A stretch of DNA of 64,000 nucleotides from Streptomyces sp. AC550_RSS872 (GTDB taxonomy: Bacteria > Actinomycetota > Actinomycetes > Streptomycetales > Streptomycetaceae): assembly GCF_019049285.1 (NCBI RefSeq), contig NZ_JAGMUL010000020.1, positions 36,293 through 100,292 of the forward strand, given 5' to 3'. Shown here one piece after another: positions 1 to 8,812 of this stretch. Position 1 is the first letter of the stretch. Each line of letters begins with the position of its first letter. The translations under genes and the position numbers were made by a program. Under the pieces are notes generated by a model. That model made no database searches and was not told the origin of the DNA. It worked only from the letters and a program-made list of their open reading frames with translations.

Positions 1-522
1 CGCCGGCTTGACGGGCTTCACCGGGTATTCGGGTTTGACCGGCTTGACGGGGTAGGCGGGCTTTTCCGGATACGCGGGTTTGACCGGCTTGACGGGGTAG
101 GCGGGCTTTTCCGGATACGCGGGCTTGACCGGCTTGACGGGGTAGGCGGGCTTCTCCGGATAGGCAGGCTTGACCGGCTTGGTGGGGTACTCCGGCTTGA
201 CCGGCTTGACGGGGTGCTCGGGCTTGACCGGGTGTACCGGGTATTCGGGCTTGACCGGGTGGACCGGATGGTCCGGCTTGACCGGGTGTACCGGATACTC
301 GGGCTTGACGGGGTGCACCGGGTGCTCGGGCTTGACCGGGTGTACCGGATAGGCCGGCTTGGTCCCGTGTGCCGGCTGGGCGGGCTTGGCCGGGTGCGGC
401 GGGTGCGGGGTGGTGTCGTCCTGGGCGTGGGCGGTGCCCGCGCTCGCCAGTGCGGCTGCGGCGAGCGCGGCAGCCATGGCGGCTGGCGCCAGAACTGATC
501 GCCATCTAGGCGATGTCGTCAT
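1..522 (-). CDS. Secreted proline/lysine-rich repeat protein (partial, runs off window)
   Basis: Function unknown. The frame is open from ATG 522 to the window edge (174 codons, no stop), so the C-terminus is missing. The first ~33 residues form a signal peptide: basic start, Ala/Leu core, likely cleavage after SAGTAHA. The rest is repeats built on Pro-Val-(His/Lys)-Pro-Val-Lys-Pro with Glu-Tyr, Ala-Tyr, Asp-His or Glu-His between. The His-rich version (PVHPVKPEY) lies first and the Lys-rich version (PVKPVKPAYPEKPAYP) later, where the DNA repeats almost exactly every 54 bp. A GAGGAG-type ribosome site precedes the ATG. Extended, positively charged Pro/Lys repeats suggest a wall-spanning or surface-adhering protein; this is inference. 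The expansion of identical repeats suggests length variation between strains. Confidence 0.8.
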   Translation of the reverse strand, partial: MTTSPRWRSVLAPAAMAAALAAAALASAGTAHAQDDTTPHPPHPAKPAQPAHGTKPAYPVHPVKPEHPVHPVKPEYPVHPVKPDHPVHPVKPEYPVHPVKPEHPVKPVKPEYPTKPVKPAYPEKPAYPVKPVKPAYPEKPAYPVKPVKPAYPEKPAYPVKPVKPEYPVKPVKPA

Positions 523-780
523 TGTTTCCACTCTCCTCGACTTGGTTCAGGGCCTCGTGACGGCTGGTCAGCACCAAGAGCCGGACAGTGGAATGAATAG
601 GAAATCGGCTGATATGAATAACGCTACAGCGGTCATAAGCCACCGGATGGTGTAGCGCAGGAGGCCAGTTGGCCCGGGGGAGGAGTGGGCCGCGAGGGCG
701 GTGGCCCGAAACCTCCGTCCCCGTCCCCGACCCCGACCCCGACCCCCACCTCGACCCCGGCCGTCGGCCCTCGACCCGCG

Positions 781-1491
781 TCACGCGGCAGGCTGGACGA
801 GCCCCGACTCGTACGCGAACGTCACCGCCTGGACGCGGGCGCGGGCGCCGATCTTGGCGAGGATGTTGCTGACATGCGTCTTGACGGTGGTCGGGGCGAT
901 GGACAGCCGCTCGGCGATCTCGGCGTTGGACCAGCCGGAGGCAACCGCGGTGAGGACGTCGCGTTCGCGCCCGGTGAGGACGGCGAGGTCGGATCTGCGG
1001 GGGAGGGAGTGGCTGGTGCGCTGTTCGCGGACGGTGTCGATGAGTGCGCGGGTCAGGTCGGGGGTGATGACGGCGTCTCCGGCGGCGATGATGCGGACGG
1101 CCGAGGCGAGTTCGTCGGGGGCGGCGTCTTCGAGCAGGAACCCGTCGGCACCGGCGCGCAGGGCCGCGTAGGCGTGGCTCTCGTGGCCGGCGCGGGTGAG
1201 TACCAGGACGCGGGGCGTGCGCGTGTCCGCTTCCGTCGGTTCGAGGAGCCGCGGGCCGCGTGGCGGTCGTGCGAGGCGTCGGACGGTGTCGATGTCGTCG
1301 TCCGTACGGGAAGGATGACTGCCCATCAGAACGACGTCGGGGCGAAGTGCGGCGCTGATGCGCACCGCTTCGGCCCCGCCCGCCGCCTCCCCGACGACGT
1401 TCAGGTCGGGCTCGGGGTCCAGGAGCATGCGCAGGGCGAGGCGCTGTAGTGACTGGTCGTTGACCACGAGTACGGAGACCATGCCTGTCAT
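781..1491 (-). CDS. NarL/LuxR-type response regulator lacking the phospho-acceptor aspartate
   Basis: 236 residues: a receiver-like domain (about 4-140) and a LuxR helix-turn-helix (about 165-225, TGRERDVL then NAEIAERL and TVKTHVSNIL). The receiver is degenerate. The acidic pocket reads Asn11-Asp12 instead of Asp-Asp. Gly57 stands where the phosphorylated Asp should be (VVLMG rather than VVLMD). Glu121 replaces the conserved Lys, while Thr99 is kept. About 18 extra residues (roughly 72-90, Pro/Arg rich) lie before beta-4. It should therefore act without classical phosphotransfer, perhaps by ligand binding or constitutively. No histidine kinase is adjacent. The GTG/ATG choice (1491 or 1482) is open. 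A perfect palindrome at 1531-1547 lies 40 bp upstream and may control it. Confidence 0.88.
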   Translation of the reverse strand: MTGMVSVLVVNDQSLQRLALRMLLDPEPDLNVVGEAAGGAEAVRISAALRPDVVLMGSHPSRTDDDIDTVRRLARPPRGPRLLEPTEADTRTPRVLVLTRAGHESHAYAALRAGADGFLLEDAAPDELASAVRIIAAGDAVITPDLTRALIDTVREQRTSHSLPRRSDLAVLTGRERDVLTAVASGWSNAEIAERLSIAPTTVKTHVSNILAKIGARARVQAVTFAYESGLVQPAA

Positions 1492-1530
1492 CTCCCTGAT
1501 GGAGGGCCGAGAGGGCCGCCAATCGATCGG

Positions 1531-1547
1531 AACGAAACCGTTTCGTT
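1531..1547. promoter_or_regulatory. Perfect TetR-type palindrome upstream of the response regulator
   Basis: AACGAAAC-C-GTTTCGTT is an 8-bp perfect inverted repeat around one base. GAAAC-N-GTTTC cores are common TetR-family operators. It lies 40 bp upstream of the regulator start at 1491. No TetR gene lies next to it, so the repressor would act in trans or has been lost. Confidence 0.5.
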
Positions 1548-1892
1548 CACCACGCTAGCGTAGCTCGTGTAAAGCCGGGATGGGCGAATGCCCAGGACGA
1601 CTTCGTCCTCACCCGGCCCGGGGGTCGCGGCACGCGGGCTGCGTGCATGTCGGCGATCACTTCTTCGGGGCACCGTTCCGCGCAGGGAACCTGCCGCGCC
1701 GCACGTGCCCGCCATGCCGACGCCCGCGAGGCCCGCGAGGGCCCGCCGAGCGGGCTGAAGTGCAGTTCGGTGGGGTCCCGTGCGCCGCTCGCGTGGGCCG
1801 TGAGCTGGTAGCGATGCTCGTCCATGGGGTTGTAGCGGGCGGCGGTGCTCAACGGGGGCGTCCCCCGGGGCGGGGCGGGCGTGTCGGGGGCG
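1548..1892. other. Non-coding interval, no supported gene
   Basis: Both strands were read. Open frames here have no recognisable product or ribosome site. A short hairpin (AGGACGA / TCGTCCT) lies near 1590. The stretch separates the orphan operator from the azlD remnant. Confidence 0.5.
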
Positions 1893-2090
1893 TCAGTGTG
1901 CGAAGACGGTGCTGGCCGGCGTCACATGGACGGCCGTGCCGGCGAGGATGCTCAACAGGGCGTTGCGGCGCCACAGATGCAGGCCGACGGTGACGGCGAG
2001 GGCGGCCGCCGGGGCCGTGGCGCGCGACTCGGTGACCGGCAGGTCGCGCAGACAGTAGAAGAAGATCAAGACGGACGGCTGACGGCAGGG
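1893..2090 (-). pseudogene. azlD: azlD C-terminal remnant (branched-chain amino acid exporter subunit)
   Basis: The minus strand encodes about 57-64 residues ending at TGA 1893-1895 that match the C-terminal half of AzlD, the small membrane partner of AzlC: FFYCLRDLP, then AAALAVTVGLHLWRRN, LLSILAGTAVHV and STVFA. Family members are about 100-110 residues. The N-terminal half, the start codon and azlC are absent, and the sequence upstream is the promoter region of the ABC exporter. It is read as a deletion remnant. The strongly conserved HLWRRN block makes the family assignment good even though no complete frame exists. Confidence 0.7.
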
Positions 2091-2146
2091 GCGCGTCCCC
2101 GAGAGTCAGGCTGCTGGTTTCAGCGCCGTACGGTGATTCCGGGCGG

Positions 2147-2175
2147 CTGAAAGCGGCTTGAAACCGTTCTGAACC
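2147..2175 (+). promoter_or_regulatory. Three SARP-like heptamer repeats with 11-bp spacing
   Basis: CTGAAAG (2147-2153), TTGAAAC (2158-2164) and CTGAACC (2169-2175) are separated by exactly 4 bp. That is the arrangement SARP activators bind beside the -35 region. They end 23 bp before the ATG at 2199, which would place the transcription start at or next to the start codon (leaderless transcript). A SARP-type regulator is encoded at 3921-7103. Confidence 0.55.
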
Positions 2176-2198
2176 GCCCGGGCCGCACGCTCTGCGGC

Positions 2199-3158
2199 AT
2201 GACGACGACGGACCACGAACTCGCAATCGCAGCCACCGGGCTGCGTAAGTCCTACGGGGACAAGACCGTCCTGGACGGCATCGACATCCAGGTGCCCGCG
2301 GGCACGGTCTTCTCCCTTCTCGGGCCGAACGGCGCCGGCAAGACCACCGCGGTCAACATTCTCTCCACCCTGATCTCCGCCGACGGGGGACAGGCGCGGA
2401 TCGCCGGGCACGATCTCACCGCCGAGGCCCAGGCGGTACGGGCCGCCATCGGGGTCACCGGTCAGTTCTCCGCCGTGGACGGGCTGATCACCGGCGAGGA
2501 GAACATGCTCCTCATGGCGGACCTGCACCACCTGTCCAAGCGCGAGGGGCGGCAGGTCACCGCCGCACTGCTGGAGCGCTTCGACCTCACCGAGGCCGCG
2601 AAGAAGCCCGCCTCCACCTACTCCGGCGGCATGAAGCGCCGCCTCGACATCGCCATGACCTTGGTCGGCGGCCCCCGGATCATCTTCCTCGACGAGCCCA
2701 CCACGGGCCTCGACCCGCGTTCCCGGCACAACATGTGGCAGATCATCCGTGAGCTGGTCTCCGACGGCGTCACCGTCTTCCTCACCACCCAGTACCTGGA
2801 GGAGGCCGACCAACTCGCCGACCGCATCGCGGTGCTCGACGGCGGCAGGCTCGTCGCCCAGGGCAGCGCCGAGGAGCTCAAGCGGCTCGTCCCCGGCGGC
2901 CATGTGCGGCTGCGCTTCTCCGACCCGGTGGCCTACGAACGGGCGGCCACCGCACTGCGCGAGACGACCCGGGACGACGACGCCCTCACGCTCCAGATCC
3001 CGAGCGGCGGCAGCCAGCGCGAGCTGCGCTCCATCCTCGACTGGCTCGACTCGGCCGGGGTCGAGGCCGACGAGCTGTCCGTGCACACCCCCGACCTGGA
3101 CGACGTGTTCTTCGCCCTGACCGCAAGCACCGCCCCCGCCAAGGAGACCGTCCGATGA
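2199..3158 (+). CDS. DrrA-type ABC exporter ATP-binding protein
   Basis: 319 residues, the usual length for daunorubicin-resistance-type (DrrA) ATPases. Walker A GPNGAGKTT at 42-50, ABC signature SGGMK at 142-146, Walker B IIFLDEP at 161-167 and a C-terminal DrrA extension after about 225. It powers the membrane subunit encoded next, with a 4-bp ATGA overlap that implies translational coupling. Substrates of the family are drugs, self-made antibiotics or lipids; the substrate here is unknown. There is no good ribosome site, and the three heptamers at 2147-2175 would position a leaderless start. The neighbouring SARP regulator suggests joint control. Confidence 0.93.
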   Translation: MTTTDHELAIAATGLRKSYGDKTVLDGIDIQVPAGTVFSLLGPNGAGKTTAVNILSTLISADGGQARIAGHDLTAEAQAVRAAIGVTGQFSAVDGLITGEENMLLMADLHHLSKREGRQVTAALLERFDLTEAAKKPASTYSGGMKRRLDIAMTLVGGPRIIFLDEPTTGLDPRSRHNMWQIIRELVSDGVTVFLTTQYLEEADQLADRIAVLDGGRLVAQGSAEELKRLVPGGHVRLRFSDPVAYERAATALRETTRDDDALTLQIPSGGSQRELRSILDWLDSAGVEADELSVHTPDLDDVFFALTASTAPAKETVR

Positions 3159-3979
3159 GCGCCCCCGCCACCCCCGCCACCCCGGCCACTCCCGCCTCCC
3201 ACGCCCTGCGCGACAACCTCACCATGCTGCGGCGCAACCTCCTGCACGCCCGCCGCTACCCCTCCCTCACCCTGAACCTCCTGCTCACCCCGGTCATCCT
3301 GCTGCTGCTCTTCGTCTACATCTTCGGCAACGTGATGAGCGCCGGCATCACCGGCGGCCCCGCGGACCGCGGCGAGTACATCGCGTACATCGTCCCCGGC
3401 ATCCTGCTCATGACCATCGGCGGAACCGCGATCGGCACCGCGGTGTCCGTGGCCTCCGACATGACCGAGGGCATCATCGCCCGGTTCCGCACCATGGCGA
3501 TCTCCCGTGCCTCCGTGCTGATCGGCCATGTCCTCGGCAGCGTGATCCAGACGCTGGTGGCGCTCGCGGTGGTGCTGGGCGTCGGGCTGGCCATCGGCTT
3601 CAGGCCCGACGCGACGCCGCTGGAGTGGCTCGCGGCGGCAGGGCTGCTGACGCTGGTCAGCCTGGCGCTGATCTGGATCGCCGTCGGCATGGGACTGGTC
3701 AGCCCCAACGCCGAAGGCGCCAGCAACCTCGCGCTGCCCCTGATGGTGCTGCCGCTGCTGTCCAGCGCGTTCGTGCCGGTGGACGCCATGCCGGGCTGGT
3801 TCCGTTGGTTCGCCGAGTACCAGCCCTTCTCGCCCGCCATCGAGACCCTGCGCGGACTGCTGATGGGCAGCGAGATCGGCACGAAGAACGCGCTGCTCAC
3901 CGTCGGCTGGTGCCTGGGCCTTACCCTGCTGGGCTACTTCTGGTCCAAGGCGCGGTTCCACCACGAGCCGGGGCAGTGA
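3155..3979 (+). CDS. DrrB-type ABC-2 exporter permease
   Basis: 274 residues with about six hydrophobic segments typical of ABC-2 permeases. The N-terminus is an Ala/Thr/Pro-rich tail, then the first membrane helix near 50-70, and the LPLMVLPLLSSAF block that marks the family near 195. It forms the membrane channel for the ATPase encoded just upstream (ATGA overlap). Its 3' end (3921-3979) overlaps, tail to tail, the end of the SARP regulator gene on the other strand, so transcription through either gene makes RNA antisense to the other. Confidence 0.92.
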   Translation: MSAPATPATPATPASHALRDNLTMLRRNLLHARRYPSLTLNLLLTPVILLLLFVYIFGNVMSAGITGGPADRGEYIAYIVPGILLMTIGGTAIGTAVSVASDMTEGIIARFRTMAISRASVLIGHVLGSVIQTLVALAVVLGVGLAIGFRPDATPLEWLAAAGLLTLVSLALIWIAVGMGLVSPNAEGASNLALPLMVLPLLSSAFVPVDAMPGWFRWFAEYQPFSPAIETLRGLLMGSEIGTKNALLTVGWCLGLTLLGYFWSKARFHHEPGQ

Positions 3980-6900
3980 GCTCACGCAACGCCACGGCCC
4001 GCAACTCCTCCCGCCCCAGGGCGGCGTACCGCGACCTCGCGTCGGCGTACGCCGCCCGGTCGGCGTCCTCGGCCGCCTGCCGGGACCGGGCCGAGGACAG
4101 GGTGGGGAACTCCCGCCCCACCGGCATCCGCTCCGCCAACGCCACCAGCCGTACGGCCGCAGTATCGCCCTGGGCCAGTCCGGCGAAGCCGAGCGCCAGC
4201 AGGACGGTGCCGTACACCGGCAGTTCCACCGGAGTTCCGCCGGCCGGCTCGCCGGACAGCATTCCGAGCAGCCGCCCGCGCAACTGCTCGGCCAGCCCGG
4301 CCACCGGTTCCAGCCGGCCGTGCTGCGCGTGCGCGGCCAACGCGGCCGACTGCATCTGGAGCATCCACGAGTCCGCGAACGGATCGTCGGCGTACAGCGG
4401 ACCGGACTTCCGTACCCACTCCACCGCCTGGCGCCACAGCCCGAGCCCGACCTCGGTCAGCCCCCGGGCCAGTGCGATCTCCGCCCGCGCCAGCAGATCG
4501 GGACTGGAGATCTCGGCGGCCTCCGGCTGCTGGTCCACTGCCGCGAGTCGCAGCCAGTACTCCGCCTCGTCGACCTCCCCGCGCTGGAGGCAGGCGAGCA
4601 CCAGCCCCCAGCGGACGCCGATCAGATCCAGCCAGACGCTGAACTCGCCGAGCACGTCGAGCGCGGCCCGCAGATGGTCGTACGCCTCCGCGCCACGCTC
4701 GGACTTGAGACACAGATCGCTGATCCGCCCGTGGCTGAGCAGCCGCATGGCCGGGCTGCCGAGCGGTCCCAGCGCGTCGAGCATCCGGCGGGCGCAGTCC
4801 AGTGCGCGCTCTGTCTCCTGCTCGGACTCCCATACGTAGCTGGCGACACATCCCGCGACCGCCGCCAGCAGGGGCTCCCCGGCGTCACAGAGTTCCGTCA
4901 GCCGTGTGTACCGGGGCGGATGCATGTCCGGGACGGCACACAGTACGACGGCCAGCGCCCGCACCACGGTGTCCGGCGGAGCGGGCGGAAGCCGGCGCAG
5001 CGTGACGAGATGCCGTACGGCGTGCGGACCGTGGCCCATGAAGAGGCTGGCCGTGCACGTGGTCGCCGCGCTGCGGGCCGTCTCGATGTCCTCGGCGTCC
5101 TTGGGGCCGGGGCGGAAACGGGACAGCGGACCGGCGGTCTCGGCGGCGAGAGCGGCGAGCCGGGCGTAGTTGGAGCCGGTGGCCCACAATCCGCTCAGTA
5201 CGGCGGTGAGGGCCGCGGTGGTGGGGCCGTCGGTGCGGGCCAGCGCGTACCGCAGGGCCAGGACGAGGTTGTCCTGCTCGGTCCGGATGCGGTTCCAGGA
5301 GGGCAACGGGTCGTTGCCGAACAGCACATCGTGATGCGCCCGGCCGAAGTCCCGCGCCCAGCACAGGAACCGGTCGGTCACCGCCTCCTCCTCACCGGCC
5401 TCCGCGCGTCGGGCCGCGCCGAACTCCCGCAATGTCTCCAGCATGTGGAAACGCACCCCGGACGGACCGTCCCCCACCTTGATCAGGGACTGCTCGGCCA
5501 GCTGCTCCAGCAGCGCCAGTACGTCGTCGGTCCCGCCGAGCAGGTACTCCGCCGCGCTGTCACCGAAGCCGCCGGGGAACACCGACAACGCCCGCAGCGC
5601 CGCCTGACCGTCCGGCTCCAACAGGTTCCAGCTCCACTCGACCACGGCCCGCAGCGTGCGATGCCGTTCGGGTGCGTCACGGGCGCCGCCGCGCAGCAGG
5701 GCGAAGCGGTCCCGGAGCCGACGGGAGATGTCGCCCACGGACAGCACCCGCACCCGCGCCGCGGCGAGTTCCACGGCGAGCGGCAGCCCGTCCAGGTGCC
5801 GGCAGATCTCGGCCACCGTGGCCTCGGGCAGCTCCACGCCGGGCCGCGCCGCGCGCGCCCGCTGCACGAACAGCTCGACCGACGTAGCCGGGGACAGCTC
5901 CGGCAGGGCGTACACGGACTCCGAGGTCAGACCGAGCGGAGCCCGGCTGGTGGCCAGGACCCGTAGCTCCTTCGACCGTGACACCAGCGTCCGTACGAGC
6001 GCGGCCGCACCGGACACCACCTGCTCGCAGTTGTCCAGCACCAGCAGCGCGGGCCCCGCACCCAGCGCGGCGAGGATGCCGCTCTCCGCGTCCCCGCCAC
6101 CGGCGAACTGCCGGCCCTCCCCGGCACCGACCGCCGACGCCACCTCACCGGCCACGTCGTCGTCGGCGGTGACACCGGCCAGGGCCACGAAGTGCACCAC
6201 GGGCTGCTCGGCCGCCCGGCTCACCGCGTGGGAGAGCCGGGTCTTGCCCAGCCCGCCGGGCCCCACGACGGTGACCACCCGGGCCGCCCGCAGCAGCCCC
6301 GCCACGGCGGCGACGTCGGCGTCCCGCCCGAGCAGCGGGTTCGGATCGTGCGGCACGCCGTGACGGACCGGTGGCACGTCCGCGCTCAGCAACTCCTGGT
6401 ACGCCGCCCTGAGTCCGGGCCCCGGATCGGCGCCCAGCTCCTCGCGCAGCCCGCGGCGGTAGGCGTCGTACCGGGTCAGCGCCGCGGCCCGGCCCGCGGT
6501 GGCGGCCTCGCAGCGCAGCAGCTCCGCCAGCACCTCCTCGTCCCGCGGCAGCTCCCGCGCCAGCTCGGCCAGCGGTGCGGCAGCCTCTTCCCGCCGCCGC
6601 AGCCGGGCGAGGGCGAGGGCCCGGAAGCGGACCAGGGACCGATGGGCCCGCAGCCGGTCGGTACGCAGCGCCACCACCGGATCGTGCAGATCCTCACCCG
6701 CTCCGGCACCCACACCGCCGTCCCACAGGGCGAGGCCCGCCTCGGCCCGCGCCAGCGAGCCCTCGTGGTCCCCCGCCCTGGCACGCTCGGCGCTCGCCGC
6801 CTCGTGCAGCAGCAGCGCGGAACTGTCCACCCGCGCCTCGTCCAGCGTCAGCCGGTATCCCGTGGGTGTGCTCACGACCAGTTCGGCACCCACCTGTGCC

Positions 6901-7103
6901 CTCAGCCGTGACACCAGGATCTGCACCGCCTTGCCCGGCCGCTCCGGCAGCTCCTCCGGCCACAGGCCCTCCACCAGCCGGCCCGTGCTGCACCCGGTGC
7001 GCGGATCCTCCGCGAGCAGGGCCAACAGCCCGCGCAGCCGCGGCGCGGTGATCTCGCGCCCACGACAGGCGACTCGGGACAGCAGGGTCAACTCGGTCGT
7101 CAC
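3921..7103 (-). CDS. SARP/AfsR-like transcriptional regulator with NTPase and TPR-like regions
   Basis: 1060 residues. Order: winged OmpR-type DNA-binding domain (about 10-88, with LRGLLALLAEDPG-like start and STPTGYRL), bacterial transcriptional activation domain (about 92-240), NB-ARC type NTPase (about 255-560, Walker A GPGGLGKTR at 281-289, LLVLDNCEQV Walker B), then a long helical repeat region to the C-terminus. Such SARPs activate secondary-metabolite or resistance genes by binding heptamer repeats, and such repeats precede the adjacent exporter. The start is GTG 7103. A TAACCT hexamer lies 6 bp before it, so the mRNA may be leaderless. It converges on the permease gene and overlaps it by 59 bp. 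Confidence 0.92.
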   Translation of the reverse strand: MTTELTLLSRVACRGREITAPRLRGLLALLAEDPRTGCSTGRLVEGLWPEELPERPGKAVQILVSRLRAQVGAELVVSTPTGYRLTLDEARVDSSALLLHEAASAERARAGDHEGSLARAEAGLALWDGGVGAGAGEDLHDPVVALRTDRLRAHRSLVRFRALALARLRRREEAAAPLAELARELPRDEEVLAELLRCEAATAGRAAALTRYDAYRRGLREELGADPGPGLRAAYQELLSADVPPVRHGVPHDPNPLLGRDADVAAVAGLLRAARVVTVVGPGGLGKTRLSHAVSRAAEQPVVHFVALAGVTADDDVAGEVASAVGAGEGRQFAGGGDAESGILAALGAGPALLVLDNCEQVVSGAAALVRTLVSRSKELRVLATSRAPLGLTSESVYALPELSPATSVELFVQRARAARPGVELPEATVAEICRHLDGLPLAVELAAARVRVLSVGDISRRLRDRFALLRGGARDAPERHRTLRAVVEWSWNLLEPDGQAALRALSVFPGGFGDSAAEYLLGGTDDVLALLEQLAEQSLIKVGDGPSGVRFHMLETLREFGAARRAEAGEEEAVTDRFLCWARDFGRAHHDVLFGNDPLPSWNRIRTEQDNLVLALRYALARTDGPTTAALTAVLSGLWATGSNYARLAALAAETAGPLSRFRPGPKDAEDIETARSAATTCTASLFMGHGPHAVRHLVTLRRLPPAPPDTVVRALAVVLCAVPDMHPPRYTRLTELCDAGEPLLAAVAGCVASYVWESEQETERALDCARRMLDALGPLGSPAMRLLSHGRISDLCLKSERGAEAYDHLRAALDVLGEFSVWLDLIGVRWGLVLACLQRGEVDEAEYWLRLAAVDQQPEAAEISSPDLLARAEIALARGLTEVGLGLWRQAVEWVRKSGPLYADDPFADSWMLQMQSAALAAHAQHGRLEPVAGLAEQLRGRLLGMLSGEPAGGTPVELPVYGTVLLALGFAGLAQGDTAAVRLVALAERMPVGREFPTLSSARSRQAAEDADRAAYADARSRYAALGREELRAVALRELTAPARGGTAPWTRSSPAG

Positions 7104-7211
7104 CCGTGAAGGTTAGCCAGCCCTGCGCCGGCCGTGCTCTGGGCACAGGGGTCCGCGACCGGGATGATGAACGGGCCGGCCACGCCGATCTCCCGGGGAG
7201 AGTGACAGCTG

Positions 7212-8675
7212 ATGCGAGTCTGTGTGATCGGGGCCGGCCCCGGGGGAATCGTCACCGCCAAAGTGCTGCTGGAGAACGGCTTCGACGTCACTGTCCTCGA
7301 CAAGTACGAGCAGGTCGGCGGGGTCTGGTCGTCAGGAGGCTGCTACGACGGGCTGGCCAACCAGTCCGCGCTGCGCATCTTCGAGTTCGCGGACCTGCCC
7401 AACAGCCTGCACTTCGCCGACGCGGAGGACACGCAACGCTATCTGGAGAAGTATGCCGAGACCTTCGGCGTGCTGGCCCGTCTGCGGCCCGGAACCGAGG
7501 TGATCTCCGTCCGGCCGGTGGACGGACCCGGCCGGCCGGGCGCCGCCGGCTGGTCGGTCGACTCACGTCCCGCCGGGGACGGGACGGCGGAGGTCCATCG
7601 CGAGGAGTACGACCACGTCGTCGTCGCCAGTGGGGCCCATCACCATCCCCAGCTGCCCGGGTTACCCGGCCGCGAGTCGTTCCGCGGGACCGTGCTGCAC
7701 TCCAACGAGGTGCGGGCCGGCACCTTCACCGACCGGCGTGTGGTCGTCGTGGGCGGCGGCAAGTCCGCGCTGGACCTGGTCACCCGCGCCGCACGCGAGG
7801 CGACCTCGGCCACCCTCGTGCAGCGCAAGGTGAACTGGATGATCCCCGAGCGGTTCCTGCTCGGTCTGGTCGGCTACAAGTGGATCCTGTTCACCCGGCT
7901 CGGCGAGGCCCTCCTGCCCCGCTACCACGACCCGGCGTGCATCCGCCCGGTCGACCGCCTCGACGAGCGGGTCAAGCGGGCCCTGTGGTGGCTCATCACC
8001 CGCGACCTGCTGCTCTCCACCGGTCTCTACGGTCTTCCGAAGCACCTGCGACCCGACCGCCCCCTCCCCTTCCACCTGGCCCACGCGGGAGTGATGCCAC
8101 GCGGCTACGTCCGTGCCGTGCGCCGTGGCCTGATCACCGCCAAGGTCAGCGCCGTCGAGGCGTACACCGACCAGGGGCTGCGACTGGCGACCGGCGAGGA
8201 AGTGGCCGCGGACGTCATCGTGTTCGCGACGGGGCACCGCAAGGTCTTCCCGTTCCTGGACCCGAGCGTGCCCGTGCACGATTCCGCCGGCCGGCTACGG
8301 CTCTACCGGGGGATCGTGCCCCCCGGCGCCGACCGGCTGGGGTTCGTCGGATTCCGGCAGGTCTTCAACAACATCATGGGCATGGAACTCACCGCGCACT
8401 GGCTTGCCTGCCACTTCCGGGCGACGCTGCGCACGACCCCGAGCGAACAGCAGATGCGGGAAGCCGTCGAGGCCCGCCTGGCCTGGCAGGAACAGGTGCT
8501 GCCGGGCTCCGGCGGCTACGACTTCGGCCCCTACGACATCCACTGCGCGGACGAACTCCTGCACGACATGGGGTTGCCCTCCCGCCGCGCCGGCAACCTA
8601 CTGGCGGAATACCTGCTCCCCGGCGGAGTCGCCCGCCGGTACCGGGGCCTGACCCGATCGCGCCGGCCGGAATGA
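7212..8675 (+). CDS. FAD-dependent monooxygenase (FMO/BVMO-like)
   Basis: 487 residues. The N-terminal Rossmann motif GAGPGG (7-12) binds FAD. The motif FRGTVLHSNEV (from 157) matches the FMO fingerprint F-x-G-x-x-x-H. A second nucleotide site GGGKSA (181-186) should bind NADPH, and ATGH near 342 is the third family motif. It is predicted to oxygenate a small organic substrate, at carbon or a heteroatom. GGGGAGAG lies at a good distance from ATG 7212. The next gene encodes a flavin reductase-like protein, and the exporter and SARP lie on the other side, so a small detoxification or tailoring set is plausible. Substrate unknown. Confidence 0.88.
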   Translation: MRVCVIGAGPGGIVTAKVLLENGFDVTVLDKYEQVGGVWSSGGCYDGLANQSALRIFEFADLPNSLHFADAEDTQRYLEKYAETFGVLARLRPGTEVISVRPVDGPGRPGAAGWSVDSRPAGDGTAEVHREEYDHVVVASGAHHHPQLPGLPGRESFRGTVLHSNEVRAGTFTDRRVVVVGGGKSALDLVTRAAREATSATLVQRKVNWMIPERFLLGLVGYKWILFTRLGEALLPRYHDPACIRPVDRLDERVKRALWWLITRDLLLSTGLYGLPKHLRPDRPLPFHLAHAGVMPRGYVRAVRRGLITAKVSAVEAYTDQGLRLATGEEVAADVIVFATGHRKVFPFLDPSVPVHDSAGRLRLYRGIVPPGADRLGFVGFRQVFNNIMGMELTAHWLACHFRATLRTTPSEQQMREAVEARLAWQEQVLPGSGGYDFGPYDIHCADELLHDMGLPSRRAGNLLAEYLLPGGVARRYRGLTRSRRPE

Positions 8676-8812
8676 TCCCGCTCCTCCAGGGGAGCCGCCG
8701 GATGGCACGGGCCCGCACTCCGTGGTGAGGTGATGCCGAGAGGCGAGTCACGGGTGACGGGCAGGGGTGACGGGCACGGGGCGACGGGAGCGGCTTCGGC
8801 ATGGTGGCGGGC

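Noticed and set aside
506..1522. Long minus-strand open frame rich in Arg/Pro/His
   Set aside because: It is an alternative frame of the response-regulator gene; composition is that of GC-rich shadow frames, with no ribosome site or family.
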